This document shows positions 26,053-34,866 of a DNA stretch of 64,000 bases, piece after piece (positions within the stretch are counted from its first letter, which is position 1; each line of letters starts with the position of its first letter). The stretch is taken from assembly GCA_964383845.1 (NCBI GenBank), contig CAYLIF010000003.1:1-64000 (forward strand), in the 5' to 3' direction. The stretch comes from JAAZGD01 sp964383845 (GTDB lineage: Bacteria; Bacillota; Clostridia; Peptostreptococcales; Anaerovoracaceae). Under the pieces are notes generated by a model. It worked only from the letters and a program-made list of their open reading frames with translations, made no database searches and was not told where the DNA came from. Made by a program: the position numbers and the translations under genes.

Positions 26053-27165
26053 CTATTGTTCAAAGATATACATAGGCTTTAACTCTTTATTAGACTCCAT
26101 AATTTTTTCTAGTATAGCAAGATCTCCTAATTGTCCTTTAGCTATTATTTCCGCCATCCTTCCAAAGATCCCTGAAAACCATGAGTTTTGAACGTGATAG
26201 AAATCTTCTACATCACAGCCTTCAAGCCCATAAGTTTTCTGAAAATCTCCTATAGCTTCATCTAGTGTACCTATTTTGTCAATTAGTCCCAGCTGGAGAG
26301 CCTGTTTTGCTGTATATATTCTTCCATCTGCCAAAAGAATAACCTCTTCATTGCTTAGCTCTCTATTTGATGCCACAATATCCACAAATTGTAGATAGGA
26401 TTCATTAATTAGTGATTTGAAAATTTGTTTTTGTTCTTCTGTCATTGGTTCAAATTCAGAACCCATAGCTTTATTCTCACCAGATGTAATAGTTGTGGTA
26501 TTTATACCAAAATTATCAAGAAGTTCAGAAACATCAATAAATGTACCAAGTGTTACTCCTATTGATCCAGTCCAGGTATTCCTGTTTGCAATAATTTTAT
26601 CCGCTGGCGCAGAAATATAATACCCACCTGATGCTGCCATATTACCCATGACTGCATATACTGGTCTTTTTGTTTCTTCTTTATATTTTAATAATGCCAA
26701 GTACAATTCATCAGATTCGTAGATAGTTCCTCCTGGAGAATCAACCCAAATTATAAGACCTTTGTTGTTATCACTTTCTATTAAGCTATCAATTAGATCT
26801 AAAGTCCATTGGTGCTGATATCCGTAAGTCAGACCGAAGCTGTCTTGGTTATAAGATTGTATGGTTCCTTCAACCGAAATCTTTGCAATAAAATCATCCC
26901 CTGGTAAAATCACTTCTTCATCATAGGAAGAAATTCCGCCAATGCTTTCTATGCTTCCCAAAAGATTACTGGTCATTTGTGTACATGCTACACCTAATAA
27001 AACTACTCCAACTAATATAGCAGCGATTATTATTAATGAGGTTTTTAAGTGGCTCTTTTTTCGGGGTTTGCTTTCATCCAGATTATAATATCTTGGACCA
27101 TGGCCTTCTATTTCTTTATTAGGAAATCCTTGTTTGCCTTCTTCTATTCTTTGGTCATTATCCAT
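26053..27165 (-). CDS. sppA: Signal peptide peptidase SppA (S49 serine protease)
   Basis: 370 residues with a cytosolic charged tail, one transmembrane helix (about 42-62) and the S49 domain outside. The catalytic serine lies in GNMAASGGYYIS and the general-base lysine in SGENKAMGSEF, about 50 residues later. This short SppA form degrades residual signal peptides and, in Bacillus, helps resist membrane-active peptides. Monocistronic by context, with AAGGGAC before the ATG; the 190 bases upstream hold the terminator of the next operon and nothing else I can name. Confidence 0.93.
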   Translation of the reverse strand: MDNDQRIEEGKQGFPNKEIEGHGPRYYNLDESKPRKKSHLKTSLIIIAAILVGVVLLGVACTQMTSNLLGSIESIGGISSYDEEVILPGDDFIAKISVEGTIQSYNQDSFGLTYGYQHQWTLDLIDSLIESDNNKGLIIWVDSPGGTIYESDELYLALLKYKEETKRPVYAVMGNMAASGGYYISAPADKIIANRNTWTGSIGVTLGTFIDVSELLDNFGINTTTITSGENKAMGSEFEPMTEEQKQIFKSLINESYLQFVDIVASNRELSNEEVILLADGRIYTAKQALQLGLIDKIGTLDEAIGDFQKTYGLEGCDVEDFYHVQNSWFSGIFGRMAEIIAKGQLGDLAILEKIMESNKELKPMYIFEQ

Positions 27166-27302
27166 ATTTGTCCCTTCTAACTCTTTAATTTGAGAATTAT
27201 CATTTATTATTATCTAAGAGTTTTGGTTTTCTATAAGACATTTTCACCAGCTCTTTGTTTTAATGACTTTTTTCATTATATCATAGCTGTTTTTTAAAGA
27301 AA

Positions 27303-27328
27303 AGACCTCCCCTAAATAGGAGAGGTCT
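27303..27328 (-). terminator. Terminator of the GntR/ABC operon
   Basis: Minus-strand AGACCTCTCCT-ATTT-AGGGGAGGTCT, an 11-bp stem with one G-T pair, followed by TTTCTTT. Confidence 0.88.
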
Positions 27329-27355
27329 ATCCACTATATTCAAACTAATAAATAT

Positions 27356-29602
27356 CTATTTTGATTTAAATGCCTTTGAAAGGACCTCTGGCAGGTCTTC
27401 TGAGTCAAAGTACATCATATAATCCGAGCTTATTCCGCCTCCAAGAAGGTCTTCACTTCCTTGTAAACCTGTTTGATAGTTATATAGGCTACTGGCAAAA
27501 GGTGCTGTTTTACGGAAGGTAATCATTCCATAGTAGCTATCCCCATAATTTATTCCAGTGGTTATATAGGAGTCTAAAAGGCTTTGAATGTCTTCTGGCT
27601 TTTCAATTACTACCTTTGGTATTCTATCAGTTAAAGCCATGTCTTGAGTTTCTCCATACATGTAAGCTTCTCTACCCCATTCATCTCCCATATATAAGTC
27701 CTGGTTTTCATGATACACGGTGATATATTTTATATCTTCTGCTTTGATTGTCATTCCTTCATAGTATCCATGGTCTTTTAGCCAGGCTATTGTATTAACA
27801 TCAGATTTACGGATGGCAATAGACATGATATTTAATCTATTCCCATTTTCTTCTTCATAGTAAGTGTCATAGCTATAAGCATCTCTTCCTTTTCTAGGCT
27901 TTGTTATTCCAGAAAAAGCCAGCTCCATATTCCCCAATCGAGCCTTATTATCCAGCTGTTGCGCCCAAGTTCTTGCCTGGAAATCTTGTTCCATAGCATT
28001 CATAAGACCTTCTATTTCCTCGGCATTATTTATATTATTTACACCGTATGAGTCTACGGTGCTATTTCTTAGCAGTTCATTGTAGGTTCTAATCCAAGTG
28101 GGCTTTGTAACTGCGAGAGCTTTAAATGAATAATTAGTTTTAAACTCTTTGGATTCGAAAACTTCTTTTAAATCTAGGGATTCACTTAAAATATTTCTTG
28201 GAAGCAGGTACCTTCTACCAAGGTCGAAGATTCCACTGCCATCATAAAATATCCCCAGTGATTGGATAGACCAGTACTTGGTATTATTCTCAATCTCTGA
28301 TCTCTTGTCTAATATTTCCTGATGAAAATTAGCCATTGCAGCAATGTTCTTCTCATCTTTGAAAATAAATTCATTTAAATAAATCTCTTCATATTCAGAA
28401 GCTTTAAAGAACATAGGGTCATATCTCATAAAATCTTCTGTAAATTCCAAATCTGTAATTGATACGGAATCAACCTTAGTTGGTGCTGGTATTCTCTTTT
28501 GAAATCCCGTAAAGTCCAAATCTATAGATACTACAAACACAAGGGCAATCACAGTGTAAATAATCAGATGCTTTAGGCTTTCTCGATTAAATACCCTAGG
28601 AGTTTTAGTTACTATCATTCTACCTATATACAAGAATATAAGGATCCCAATTAAAAGCCCAAAGTAAAACATCATATGCCCTTGGTTTTCCATCTCTTGT
28701 ATTAAAGGTATAGTGTTGAAATAGAAGGCCATAAGCGACATTCCAAAGAAGGCTATCAAATAACAAATAACAATCCCTGCAGATTTAAATACCAGAGAAT
28801 CTCCAGCTTTTTCAAGATGCCTCTTGTGGTATAGGAGTGCAGAAGCAACTAATACTGCAACAAAGAAGGTTATATAGTATATTGTCAGTCCCAAGCTAAA
28901 TGAACCTTGAATCTGTATGGCTTTGGTATAAGGCATGATTCCAGCTGCTAGATTAATCCAACGACTTATGCCATCAAAACCAAAAAGGAATTCGTTAAAG
29001 TAAGCAACAGAAACCGAATAAAGGGCTGGCAATAATCCATTAAAACCAAATCCCAGTAACATATGCAAGGCAGTGTTCCCTGATACAACTCCTGCAAAAA
29101 CTCCGATTCCATATACTGATGATACAACGATTAAAGACTGCCATAGCCACTGGAGCACCAAACTAGTAGTAAAGATATCTATACTTTCGCCATAAGGGAA
29201 GACGGGTTTTGCCAATAGCAGCAATATTATAGTTGTGGCAATCAAAGGTAACACCACTAAGATAAGTCCTGACAAGAAATTGCTGTTAAAAATCTTAGCC
29301 CTAGTTAAAGGCAAACCGTGGACCATAGTCACTGACCCTGGCGAATGCAAGTATCGATATAGAACTACAGCTGCAACAACAGGCACAACAAGGTGAAGAA
29401 AACCATAAGGGAAATACTGATTGTTTAAAAGTTGCCGGATTTGCCAACTTATACCATCAAGTTTACTGTATGAAAATATAATGGGTAAAACACCAGACAG
29501 GAAATATCCTATAAAACTTAATACTGATAAGGCCCAAAAACGTCTAATGTTCTCACGTATTAAAGCTCCGGACAAATTAAAATATGATGCCTTGAATCTC
29601 AT
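27356..29602 (-). CDS. ABC-2 type permease of YtrA-regulated operon (DUF6449-like)
   Basis: 748 residues from the ATG at 29600-29602 (AGGAGG, 8-base spacing; the GTG at 29611 overlaps that site). Seven or eight transmembrane helices in the first 370 residues (TMVHGLPLTRAKIFNSNFLSG is the ABC-2 coupling segment), then a soluble region of about 370 residues, probably extracytoplasmic. Such permeases pair with the single upstream ATPase. Substrate unknown; related Ytr/Bcr systems respond to cell-wall antibiotics. Confidence 0.82.
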   Translation of the reverse strand: MRFKASYFNLSGALIRENIRRFWALSVLSFIGYFLSGVLPIIFSYSKLDGISWQIRQLLNNQYFPYGFLHLVVPVVAAVVLYRYLHSPGSVTMVHGLPLTRAKIFNSNFLSGLILVVLPLIATTIILLLLAKPVFPYGESIDIFTTSLVLQWLWQSLIVVSSVYGIGVFAGVVSGNTALHMLLGFGFNGLLPALYSVSVAYFNEFLFGFDGISRWINLAAGIMPYTKAIQIQGSFSLGLTIYYITFFVAVLVASALLYHKRHLEKAGDSLVFKSAGIVICYLIAFFGMSLMAFYFNTIPLIQEMENQGHMMFYFGLLIGILIFLYIGRMIVTKTPRVFNRESLKHLIIYTVIALVFVVSIDLDFTGFQKRIPAPTKVDSVSITDLEFTEDFMRYDPMFFKASEYEEIYLNEFIFKDEKNIAAMANFHQEILDKRSEIENNTKYWSIQSLGIFYDGSGIFDLGRRYLLPRNILSESLDLKEVFESKEFKTNYSFKALAVTKPTWIRTYNELLRNSTVDSYGVNNINNAEEIEGLMNAMEQDFQARTWAQQLDNKARLGNMELAFSGITKPRKGRDAYSYDTYYEEENGNRLNIMSIAIRKSDVNTIAWLKDHGYYEGMTIKAEDIKYITVYHENQDLYMGDEWGREAYMYGETQDMALTDRIPKVVIEKPEDIQSLLDSYITTGINYGDSYYGMITFRKTAPFASSLYNYQTGLQGSEDLLGGGISSDYMMYFDSEDLPEVLSKAFKSK

Positions 29603-30479
29603 CGTCCGCACCTCCTAATTCATAAATAAAAATTTCTTCTAAAGTTAATGGTAGTATATCAAAAATCACAGGTTTAGCTATTTCCATAACTGCCTCCACT
29701 TCATCTCTTCGATTCCTGATTATAAGTAGTTCAACAGAACCTCTATGTTCTCTATGAAGTATATTTAAGGTGTCTAATTGACCCTTAACCTCTTCCTTAT
29801 CTGGAAAAGCCACCTGCACCTTGTGTATATCACTTCTTAATTCGTCTAAGTCTCTTTCAATAACCATCTTTCCTCCAGAAATAATACCAATGGCATCGCA
29901 AATATTTTCCATTTCCCTTAAGTTATGGGATGAAACAAGGACGGTCATTTCTCTTTCTGCAACATCATCCACAATGTACTTCCATACCAGTTTTCTTATA
30001 ATTGGATCCAAACCATCAATGGGTTCATCTAAAATAAGGTAATCTGGAGTAGTTGACATGGTAAGAATAAAGGTTGCCTGTTTTTGCATCCCTTTTGAGA
30101 ATCTTGTAAGTTTCTGGTTGGGGTTAAGTCCGAATCGAAGAACCATTGCATCAAATCTAGCTTGATCCCAATTAGGATAGAGCCCCTTATAGAAGCGTCC
30201 CATTTCATTTAAAGAATAGCTACCGAAAAAATACAAATCATCTGGCACATAGCCTATTCTTTCTTTTATATAAGGATTGTCATAAACAGGTTCTCCTTCA
30301 ATTTGAATAAGCCCCTTGTTTTCTTTATAAACCCCAGCGATATGTTTAATAACAGTTGTTTTTCCAGCACCATTTGTTCCAACCAAGCCGTAAATAGATC
30401 CTTTTTTAACATTCATCTCTAGATCTGATAATGCCATGAAACCTTCAAAGCTTTTTGAAACATTGTTAACAGTAATCAT
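29577..30479 (-). CDS. ABC transporter ATPase of YtrA-regulated operon
   Basis: 300 residues, one ABC domain. Walker A GTNGAGKTT, signature FSKGMQKQATFIL, Walker B YLILDEPIDGLDP, H-loop SSHNLRE. The extra C-terminal region of about 80 residues is typical of exporters of the YtrB/BcrA group. Its stop overlaps the permease start region by 26 bases and its start overlaps the GntR stop by four bases, so the three genes are one transcript. Confidence 0.9.
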   Translation of the reverse strand: MITVNNVSKSFEGFMALSDLEMNVKKGSIYGLVGTNGAGKTTVIKHIAGVYKENKGLIQIEGEPVYDNPYIKERIGYVPDDLYFFGSYSLNEMGRFYKGLYPNWDQARFDAMVLRFGLNPNQKLTRFSKGMQKQATFILTMSTTPDYLILDEPIDGLDPIIRKLVWKYIVDDVAEREMTVLVSSHNLREMENICDAIGIISGGKMVIERDLDELRSDIHKVQVAFPDKEEVKGQLDTLNILHREHRGSVELLIIRNRRDEVEAVMEIAKPVIFDILPLTLEEIFIYELGGADDEIQGIIF

Positions 30480-30865
30480 CTGGTCCCACCCCTCTCTGCT
30501 GTATTTAAAATCTCTTGAATAATATTCATAATTTCATTTTTGTCTAAGCCTGCATAATAAAGTTCTCTGATACTATCTTTCATTTGCTGTTTTCCATTTA
30601 CTAATAATACTTCATCTATTTGCCCTTCAGGCTGACTGTTTACAAAAGTACCTACACCTGTAATTGAGTAGACGTACCCTAGTTTTTCTAGTTCCCTATA
30701 AGCCTTTTGTACCGTGTTTGGGTTAACCGTAAGTGTCCTAGATAAATCTCGTACGGAAGGTAGTTTTTCATCAGCACTAATAACCTTTGAAAGGATCATT
30801 TCCTTCATATTATCAACCACTTGTTCATAAATAGATTTCCTGCTCTTTGAATCTAGTTGGAACAT
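30476..30865 (-). CDS. GntR regulator, YtrA subfamily
   Basis: 129 residues from the ATG at 30863-30865 (GGAGG, 7-base spacing); the reading to 30910 starts without a ribosome site. The winged helix is complete (VRDLSRTLTVNPNTVQKAYREL), with only a short C-terminal dimerisation tail of about 50 residues, which defines the YtrA subfamily. It leads a regulator-ATPase-permease operon and a matching operator covers its promoter, so autorepression is inferred. Confidence 0.92.
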   Translation of the reverse strand: MFQLDSKSRKSIYEQVVDNMKEMILSKVISADEKLPSVRDLSRTLTVNPNTVQKAYRELEKLGYVYSITGVGTFVNSQPEGQIDEVLLVNGKQQMKDSIRELYYAGLDKNEIMNIIQEILNTAERGGTR

Positions 30866-30914
30866 TTCATTTCCTCCTTCCTTATTAAAATAAATATTCT
30901 TCTCAAACAAAAAC

Positions 30915-30944
30915 AGTGTACCATGTGTGCTAGTACACTGTCAA
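30915..30944 (-). promoter_or_regulatory. GntR operon promoter overlapped by YtrA-type operator
   Basis: Minus-strand TTGACA (30939-30944), 18-base spacer, TACACT at 30915-30920. The dyad AGTGTA-N13-TACACT (30915-30939), with 8-bp arms when extended to CAGTGTAC/GTACACTG, spans from -35 to -10. This matches the operator form I recall for Bacillus YtrA. Confidence 0.85.
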
Positions 30945-30970
30945 CTCTTCTTTGGAATTTTTTGTGATTG

Positions 30971-31249
30971 TTATTCCTGCTCTTTAACCTCTTCTTCATC
31001 TAATGGAATAGGAATGATAATATTTTTGGCATCCTCAAGGGTTTCTTCGGGTACATAAAGATCAATTGGAAAAGCTGTATTTTGCCCCATGGCGATCTCC
31101 AAAAAATTACTTGCCCCTCTATATTTCTTTAAACAAGGAATCCCTTCACTGCGAAGCTTTGATTCAAGAATGTCTGCTTCCATGCTATCCTTTGTTGTGC
31201 AGAGAAATACTCCTCCACGCCACTCATCTTTTTCTTTTTTAGCAAACAT
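30971..31249 (-). CDS. DUF2007-family protein at the end of the rnf operon
   Basis: 92 residues from the ATG at 31247-31249 (AGAGGG site); the longer reading to 31309 runs back into rnfB. The fold is a small ferredoxin-like DUF2007 unit: FLCTTKDSMEADILESKL, then a GIPCLKKYRG turn and a FPIDLYVPEE strand. The family is called a putative signal-transducing protein with no proven role. Its start overlaps the rnfB stop by 11 bases, so it is translationally coupled to the Rnf complex. Confidence 0.8.
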   Translation of the reverse strand: MFAKKEKDEWRGGVFLCTTKDSMEADILESKLRSEGIPCLKKYRGASNFLEIAMGQNTAFPIDLYVPEETLEDAKNIIIPIPLDEEEVKEQE

Positions 31250-32051
31250 CACAGCCCTCTCTAACACTTTTAATAACCCCAACAGGACAAACCTCAACGC
31301 AAGAACCACATTGGGTACATTTGCTTTGATCTATAGTCGCCAAATTATGTTCCACATGGATAGCATCAAAGTCACATACTTTTACACATTTATTACAGGC
31401 AATACAACCTGCAGTACATGCTTTTCTGGTATCTTTAGCTTTAGCATTTGATTTGCAGGCTACATAAACATAATTTTCTCCATTCATTAACTGGAGCAAG
31501 TGGTTAGGACAGGAGCTAATACACAAACCACATCCTACGCATCTGGCTTTGCTAATAACCACAATCCCATTCTCTATGGTCATAGCATCATGTGGACAAA
31601 CCTTAACGCAGTCTCCATACCCCAAACAGGTTTGGTAACAAGCGCCTCTTCCTCGGTAGAACATCTTGTTTGCAGCACAAGATTGAAGGCTTCTCCAGTC
31701 CATTACATACTCAGTATGATCTAGGGTTCCTGAGCAAAGTAAAACAGCATATTTAGATGTTACCTCTTCTTGAGGGATATCCAATACTTCACAAATTCTT
31801 GCCACAACTTCTGCGCCACCAGGGGTGCAGAGATTAGCTTTCACATCTTCTCCAGATGTTAATGCCTCTGCATAAGGATCACACCCAACATATCCACAAG
31901 CTCCACAATTTATACCCGGTAGTTCTGCTCTAACTTTTTCTGTAAGGGGATTGCTTTCCACAGTAAAAAACTTACCCGCTATAGAAAGAATTATTCCTGC
32001 AATTAGGCCTAAGGACACCACAATAATAATCGGTATTAACCAAGTTGTCAT
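31239..32051 (-). CDS. rnfB: Rnf complex subunit B, polyferredoxin
   Basis: 270 residues. N-terminal transmembrane helix, then the 4Fe-4S domain CGACGYVGCDPYAEAL, and further ferredoxin clusters (CVGCGLCISSCP, CIACNKCVKVC, CTQCGSCVEVCP). RnfB takes electrons from reduced ferredoxin and passes them into the membrane. Last of the six rnf genes; order C-D-G-E-A-B. Confidence 0.96.
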   Translation of the reverse strand: MTTWLIPIIIVVSLGLIAGIILSIAGKFFTVESNPLTEKVRAELPGINCGACGYVGCDPYAEALTSGEDVKANLCTPGGAEVVARICEVLDIPQEEVTSKYAVLLCSGTLDHTEYVMDWRSLQSCAANKMFYRGRGACYQTCLGYGDCVKVCPHDAMTIENGIVVISKARCVGCGLCISSCPNHLLQLMNGENYVYVACKSNAKAKDTRKACTAGCIACNKCVKVCDFDAIHVEHNLATIDQSKCTQCGSCVEVCPVGVIKSVREGCDVC

Positions 32052-32063
32052 AAATTCCCCTTT

Positions 32064-32654
32064 CTATAAAAATATTCCATCAACGACGCCAGTAAATCCC
32101 ATAAATGAAAGAGCTAAAATAGAGGCTGCAATCAATGTTGATGGAATTCCCCTAAATGTTAATGGAATATCACAACTATCTATATGCCTACGAACTCCAG
32201 AGAACAACACCATAGCTAACAAGAAGCCTAGGCCTCCTCCAATTGCATTCACCATTGATTGTAAAAAAGTATATCCGTTATCTATATTAAGTATGGCTAT
32301 TCCCAATACCGCACAGTTAGTTGTAATCAAAGGCAGATAAACACCTAAGCCTTGATGCAATGCCGGCATGTATTTTTTTAAAGCCATTTCAATCAGTTGG
32401 ACTAAGGAAGCTATTACTAAAATAAATACTATGGTCTGAAGATACTCTATTTCATAAACTGCTAGAAAATAGTTGTAAATAGGCCAGGTTACAGCTGTCG
32501 CAAGCACCATTACAGCGATAACTGCATAGGACATTCCAACTGCAGAATCCATTTTTTTAGAAACTCCAAGAAATGGACAAATACCTAGGAATTTAGCCAA
32601 AACAAGATTATCAACTAATACCATGCTCATAAGAATAAACATCATTTCTTTCAT
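32064..32654 (-). CDS. rnfA: Rnf complex subunit A, membrane protein
   Basis: 196 residues from the ATG at 32652-32654, which overlaps the rnfE stop by one base (TAATG). Six transmembrane helices; NLVLAKFLGICPFLGVSKK carries the conserved cysteine that, with its RnfE counterpart, holds the intramembrane [2Fe-2S] centre. Part of the Na+ or H+ translocating ferredoxin:NAD oxidoreductase. Confidence 0.95.
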   Translation of the reverse strand: MKEMMFILMSMVLVDNLVLAKFLGICPFLGVSKKMDSAVGMSYAVIAVMVLATAVTWPIYNYFLAVYEIEYLQTIVFILVIASLVQLIEMALKKYMPALHQGLGVYLPLITTNCAVLGIAILNIDNGYTFLQSMVNAIGGGLGFLLAMVLFSGVRRHIDSCDIPLTFRGIPSTLIAASILALSFMGFTGVVDGIFL

Positions 32655-33334
32655 TACTTGCCACCGCCTTCCTTGGAAGATTCGCAAACTCTACAACTAT
32701 CACAACCGATTTCCTTTACCTTTACCGCCCGGCCACGTGAAACCGCATTTACTAAGGCCACCAAACATCCTAATACAAAGAATCCTCCAGGCGCAAGCAT
32801 AAATACTGACATGGGTTCAAGATAATTTGCGGTTATCGCAAAGCCAAAAATAGTACCTACGCCAAGCAGTTCTCGTATCAACCCAATCAGGAACAGGGCA
32901 CCTGTAAAACCAAGTCCCATCCCTATTCCATCGACTGCAGAGTCTATAATAGACCTTTTACTTGCAAACATCTCAGCTCTTCCTAAGATAATACAATTAA
33001 CTACAATCAAGGGAACATATAGTCCCAAAGATTTATCTAACTCAGGAAGATAAGCTTTTAGCAAAAAGCCTAAAATAGTTACGAAACTTGCAATTACAAC
33101 GATATATGAAGGGATTCTTACTTTATCAGGAATAAAATTCTTAAGGGATGAGATAACCATATTTGAACAAATCAAAACAAACATAGTAGATAAGCCCATA
33201 CCAACACCATTTGCAGCAGAAGTAGTAACTGCCAAAGCTGGACATAATCCCAAAAGCAAAGTTAGTACTGGATTTTCTGTAATGATTCCAGTTACTAATA
33301 TTTGTATTTTACTATTTTCTCTATTGGAAGTCAT
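32654..33334 (-). CDS. rnfE: Rnf complex subunit E, membrane protein
   Basis: 226 residues from the ATG at 33332-33334 (AGGAGG, 8-base spacing). Six transmembrane helices, homologous to RnfA, with the motif NPVLTLLLGLCPALAVTTSA including the cluster cysteine. The C-terminal tail has GCDSCRVCESSKEGGG, a four-cysteine extension that may bind a metal. Overlaps rnfG by 14 bases. Confidence 0.94.
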   Translation of the reverse strand: MTSNRENSKIQILVTGIITENPVLTLLLGLCPALAVTTSAANGVGMGLSTMFVLICSNMVISSLKNFIPDKVRIPSYIVVIASFVTILGFLLKAYLPELDKSLGLYVPLIVVNCIILGRAEMFASKRSIIDSAVDGIGMGLGFTGALFLIGLIRELLGVGTIFGFAITANYLEPMSVFMLAPGGFFVLGCLVALVNAVSRGRAVKVKEIGCDSCRVCESSKEGGGK

Positions 33335-33917
33335 TTGGTACACCTCCTATTTCTCTATAACTGGCAAGGGCTTTTTCTACAGCTCTATAAATAGCATTAC
33401 TGGAAATAGTCGCTCCTGTTACAGCATCGATGGCCTCATCTTTGTCAGCATTTGGAGATGAATCAATCTTGGTCTTTCCAATGTATTGGTCTAGAAAGTC
33501 CACAGTCATGGGTTTAGTTCCCAAACCTGGTGTCTCTTTATGATCAGTTATTGCTATTCCCGTTATTTTTCCATTTTTATCTATACCAGTAACCACAAAC
33601 AGCGCTCCACCAAACCCTTTATCAACAGATGTAATTACCATCCCCTTGTTATTGTTGGCCATGTAAACATTTATCAATCCCTCAGGCATCTTACCCTTAA
33701 AGATTTTCAACAACTCCTCTTGTGGTATTTCCGAAAATCCTTGTGCTCCACCTTGAGGGAAAACCTCACTACGAGCCGCATCTGCTCTCTTGGCATTATT
33801 AGCTTCAATAATAGGTTTTGTTATTTCATAAGTGCCAACCAATATTGAGGCCGATACCAAACAAATAATGGTGATAATAAGAGCAGGTATCAACATGGAT
33901 TTTATTTCTTTATGCAT
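33321..33917 (-). CDS. rnfG: Rnf complex subunit G, covalent FMN protein
   Basis: 199 residues from the ATG at 33915-33917 (GGAGG, 8-base spacing). One N-terminal transmembrane helix and an extracytoplasmic FMN-binding domain; VTGATISSNAIY near the C-terminus holds the threonine esterified to FMN. It relays electrons on the outer face between RnfD and the A/E centre. Overlaps the end of rnfD by 8 bases. Confidence 0.94.
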   Translation of the reverse strand: MHKEIKSMLIPALIITIICLVSASILVGTYEITKPIIEANNAKRADAARSEVFPQGGAQGFSEIPQEELLKIFKGKMPEGLINVYMANNNKGMVITSVDKGFGGALFVVTGIDKNGKITGIAITDHKETPGLGTKPMTVDFLDQYIGKTKIDSSPNADKDEAIDAVTGATISSNAIYRAVEKALASYREIGGVPNDFQ

Positions 33918-34866
33918 CTTTACCACCTCCATATAACTTGGTACCCGCAAATCTATTAATATGTGGTGTTAATATATTCATAAAAAGTATTGCAAATGAT
34001 ACGCCTTCTGGATATGCGCCGAAAAGCCGAATCAGCATAGTAAGAAGTCCGCACCCAATACCAAAAACTATTTTACCTTTAAAAGTAAGGGGAGCCGAAG
34101 AATAATCAGTTGCCATGAAAAAGGCTCCTAGCATGGCTCCTCCAGCCAATATCTGAAATATTGGATCCACCCCTGCAATTAAAGAAACGATTATCATAGT
34201 TCCGAGAAATGCAATGGGGGTCTCTGGAGTAATGATTTTCCTTGCAACCAAGAAAATTCCTCCTATTAGCAAAGCCAGGGCTCCAGTTTCTCCTAAAGAT
34301 CCACCAACAATACCTAAAAACAAATCCATATTGGATGGCAGGGCTTCTAGGTTACCTTTTGTGAATTCTCCCAAAGGCGTAGGACCAGTTACTGCATCTA
34401 TAGCATTAAATCCTTGACTAGGTAGGGCCCAATTTGTCATAGTTTGGGGGAAAGAAACCAATAATACTACGCGGCCTAATATTGCGGGATTTACGAAATT
34501 GCTTCCAATACCACCAAAAAGTTGTTTGCCTACAACTATTGCTACAAAACAACCAATAACAGCTTGCCAATATGGCAGAGTAGAGGGCAGGTTTAAAGAA
34601 AGTAGCACACCTGTTACCACGGCACTCAAATCATCTATTGTATTTGCTCTTTTTGTGATTTTTTGAAAAGTAAACTCAAAAAACATACAGAAAACAACAC
34701 AAATAACTGTCATTAAGATTGCATTATAACCAAACACATAGGTAGATACAGCTAAAGCCGGTATTAAAGCGATAATAACATGCAGCATAATCTTAGCAGT
34801 CGTAATTCCATCCTCAATATGAGGAGAATGGGCAATAATCAAATTCCCGTATCTAAAATCTTCCAT
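33910..34866 (-). CDS. rnfD: Rnf complex subunit D, membrane FMN protein
   Basis: 318 residues with about ten hydrophobic helices. AVTGPTPLGEFTKG contains the threonine expected to carry covalent FMN by comparison with NqrB. GIGSNFVNPAILGRVVLLVSFP is also conserved. Starts directly after the rnfC stop. Confidence 0.94.
   Translation of the reverse strand: MEDFRYGNLIIAHSPHIEDGITTAKIMLHVIIALIPALAVSTYVFGYNAILMTVICVVFCMFFEFTFQKITKRANTIDDLSAVVTGVLLSLNLPSTLPYWQAVIGCFVAIVVGKQLFGGIGSNFVNPAILGRVVLLVSFPQTMTNWALPSQGFNAIDAVTGPTPLGEFTKGNLEALPSNMDLFLGIVGGSLGETGALALLIGGIFLVARKIITPETPIAFLGTMIIVSLIAGVDPIFQILAGGAMLGAFFMATDYSSAPLTFKGKIVFGIGCGLLTMLIRLFGAYPEGVSFAILFMNILTPHINRFAGTKLYGGGKDA

Noticed and set aside
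30866..30910. Longer N-terminus for the GntR regulator
   Set aside because: The upstream ATG lacks a ribosome site, whereas the ATG at 30865 has GGAGG at 7 bases and gives the family-typical start.
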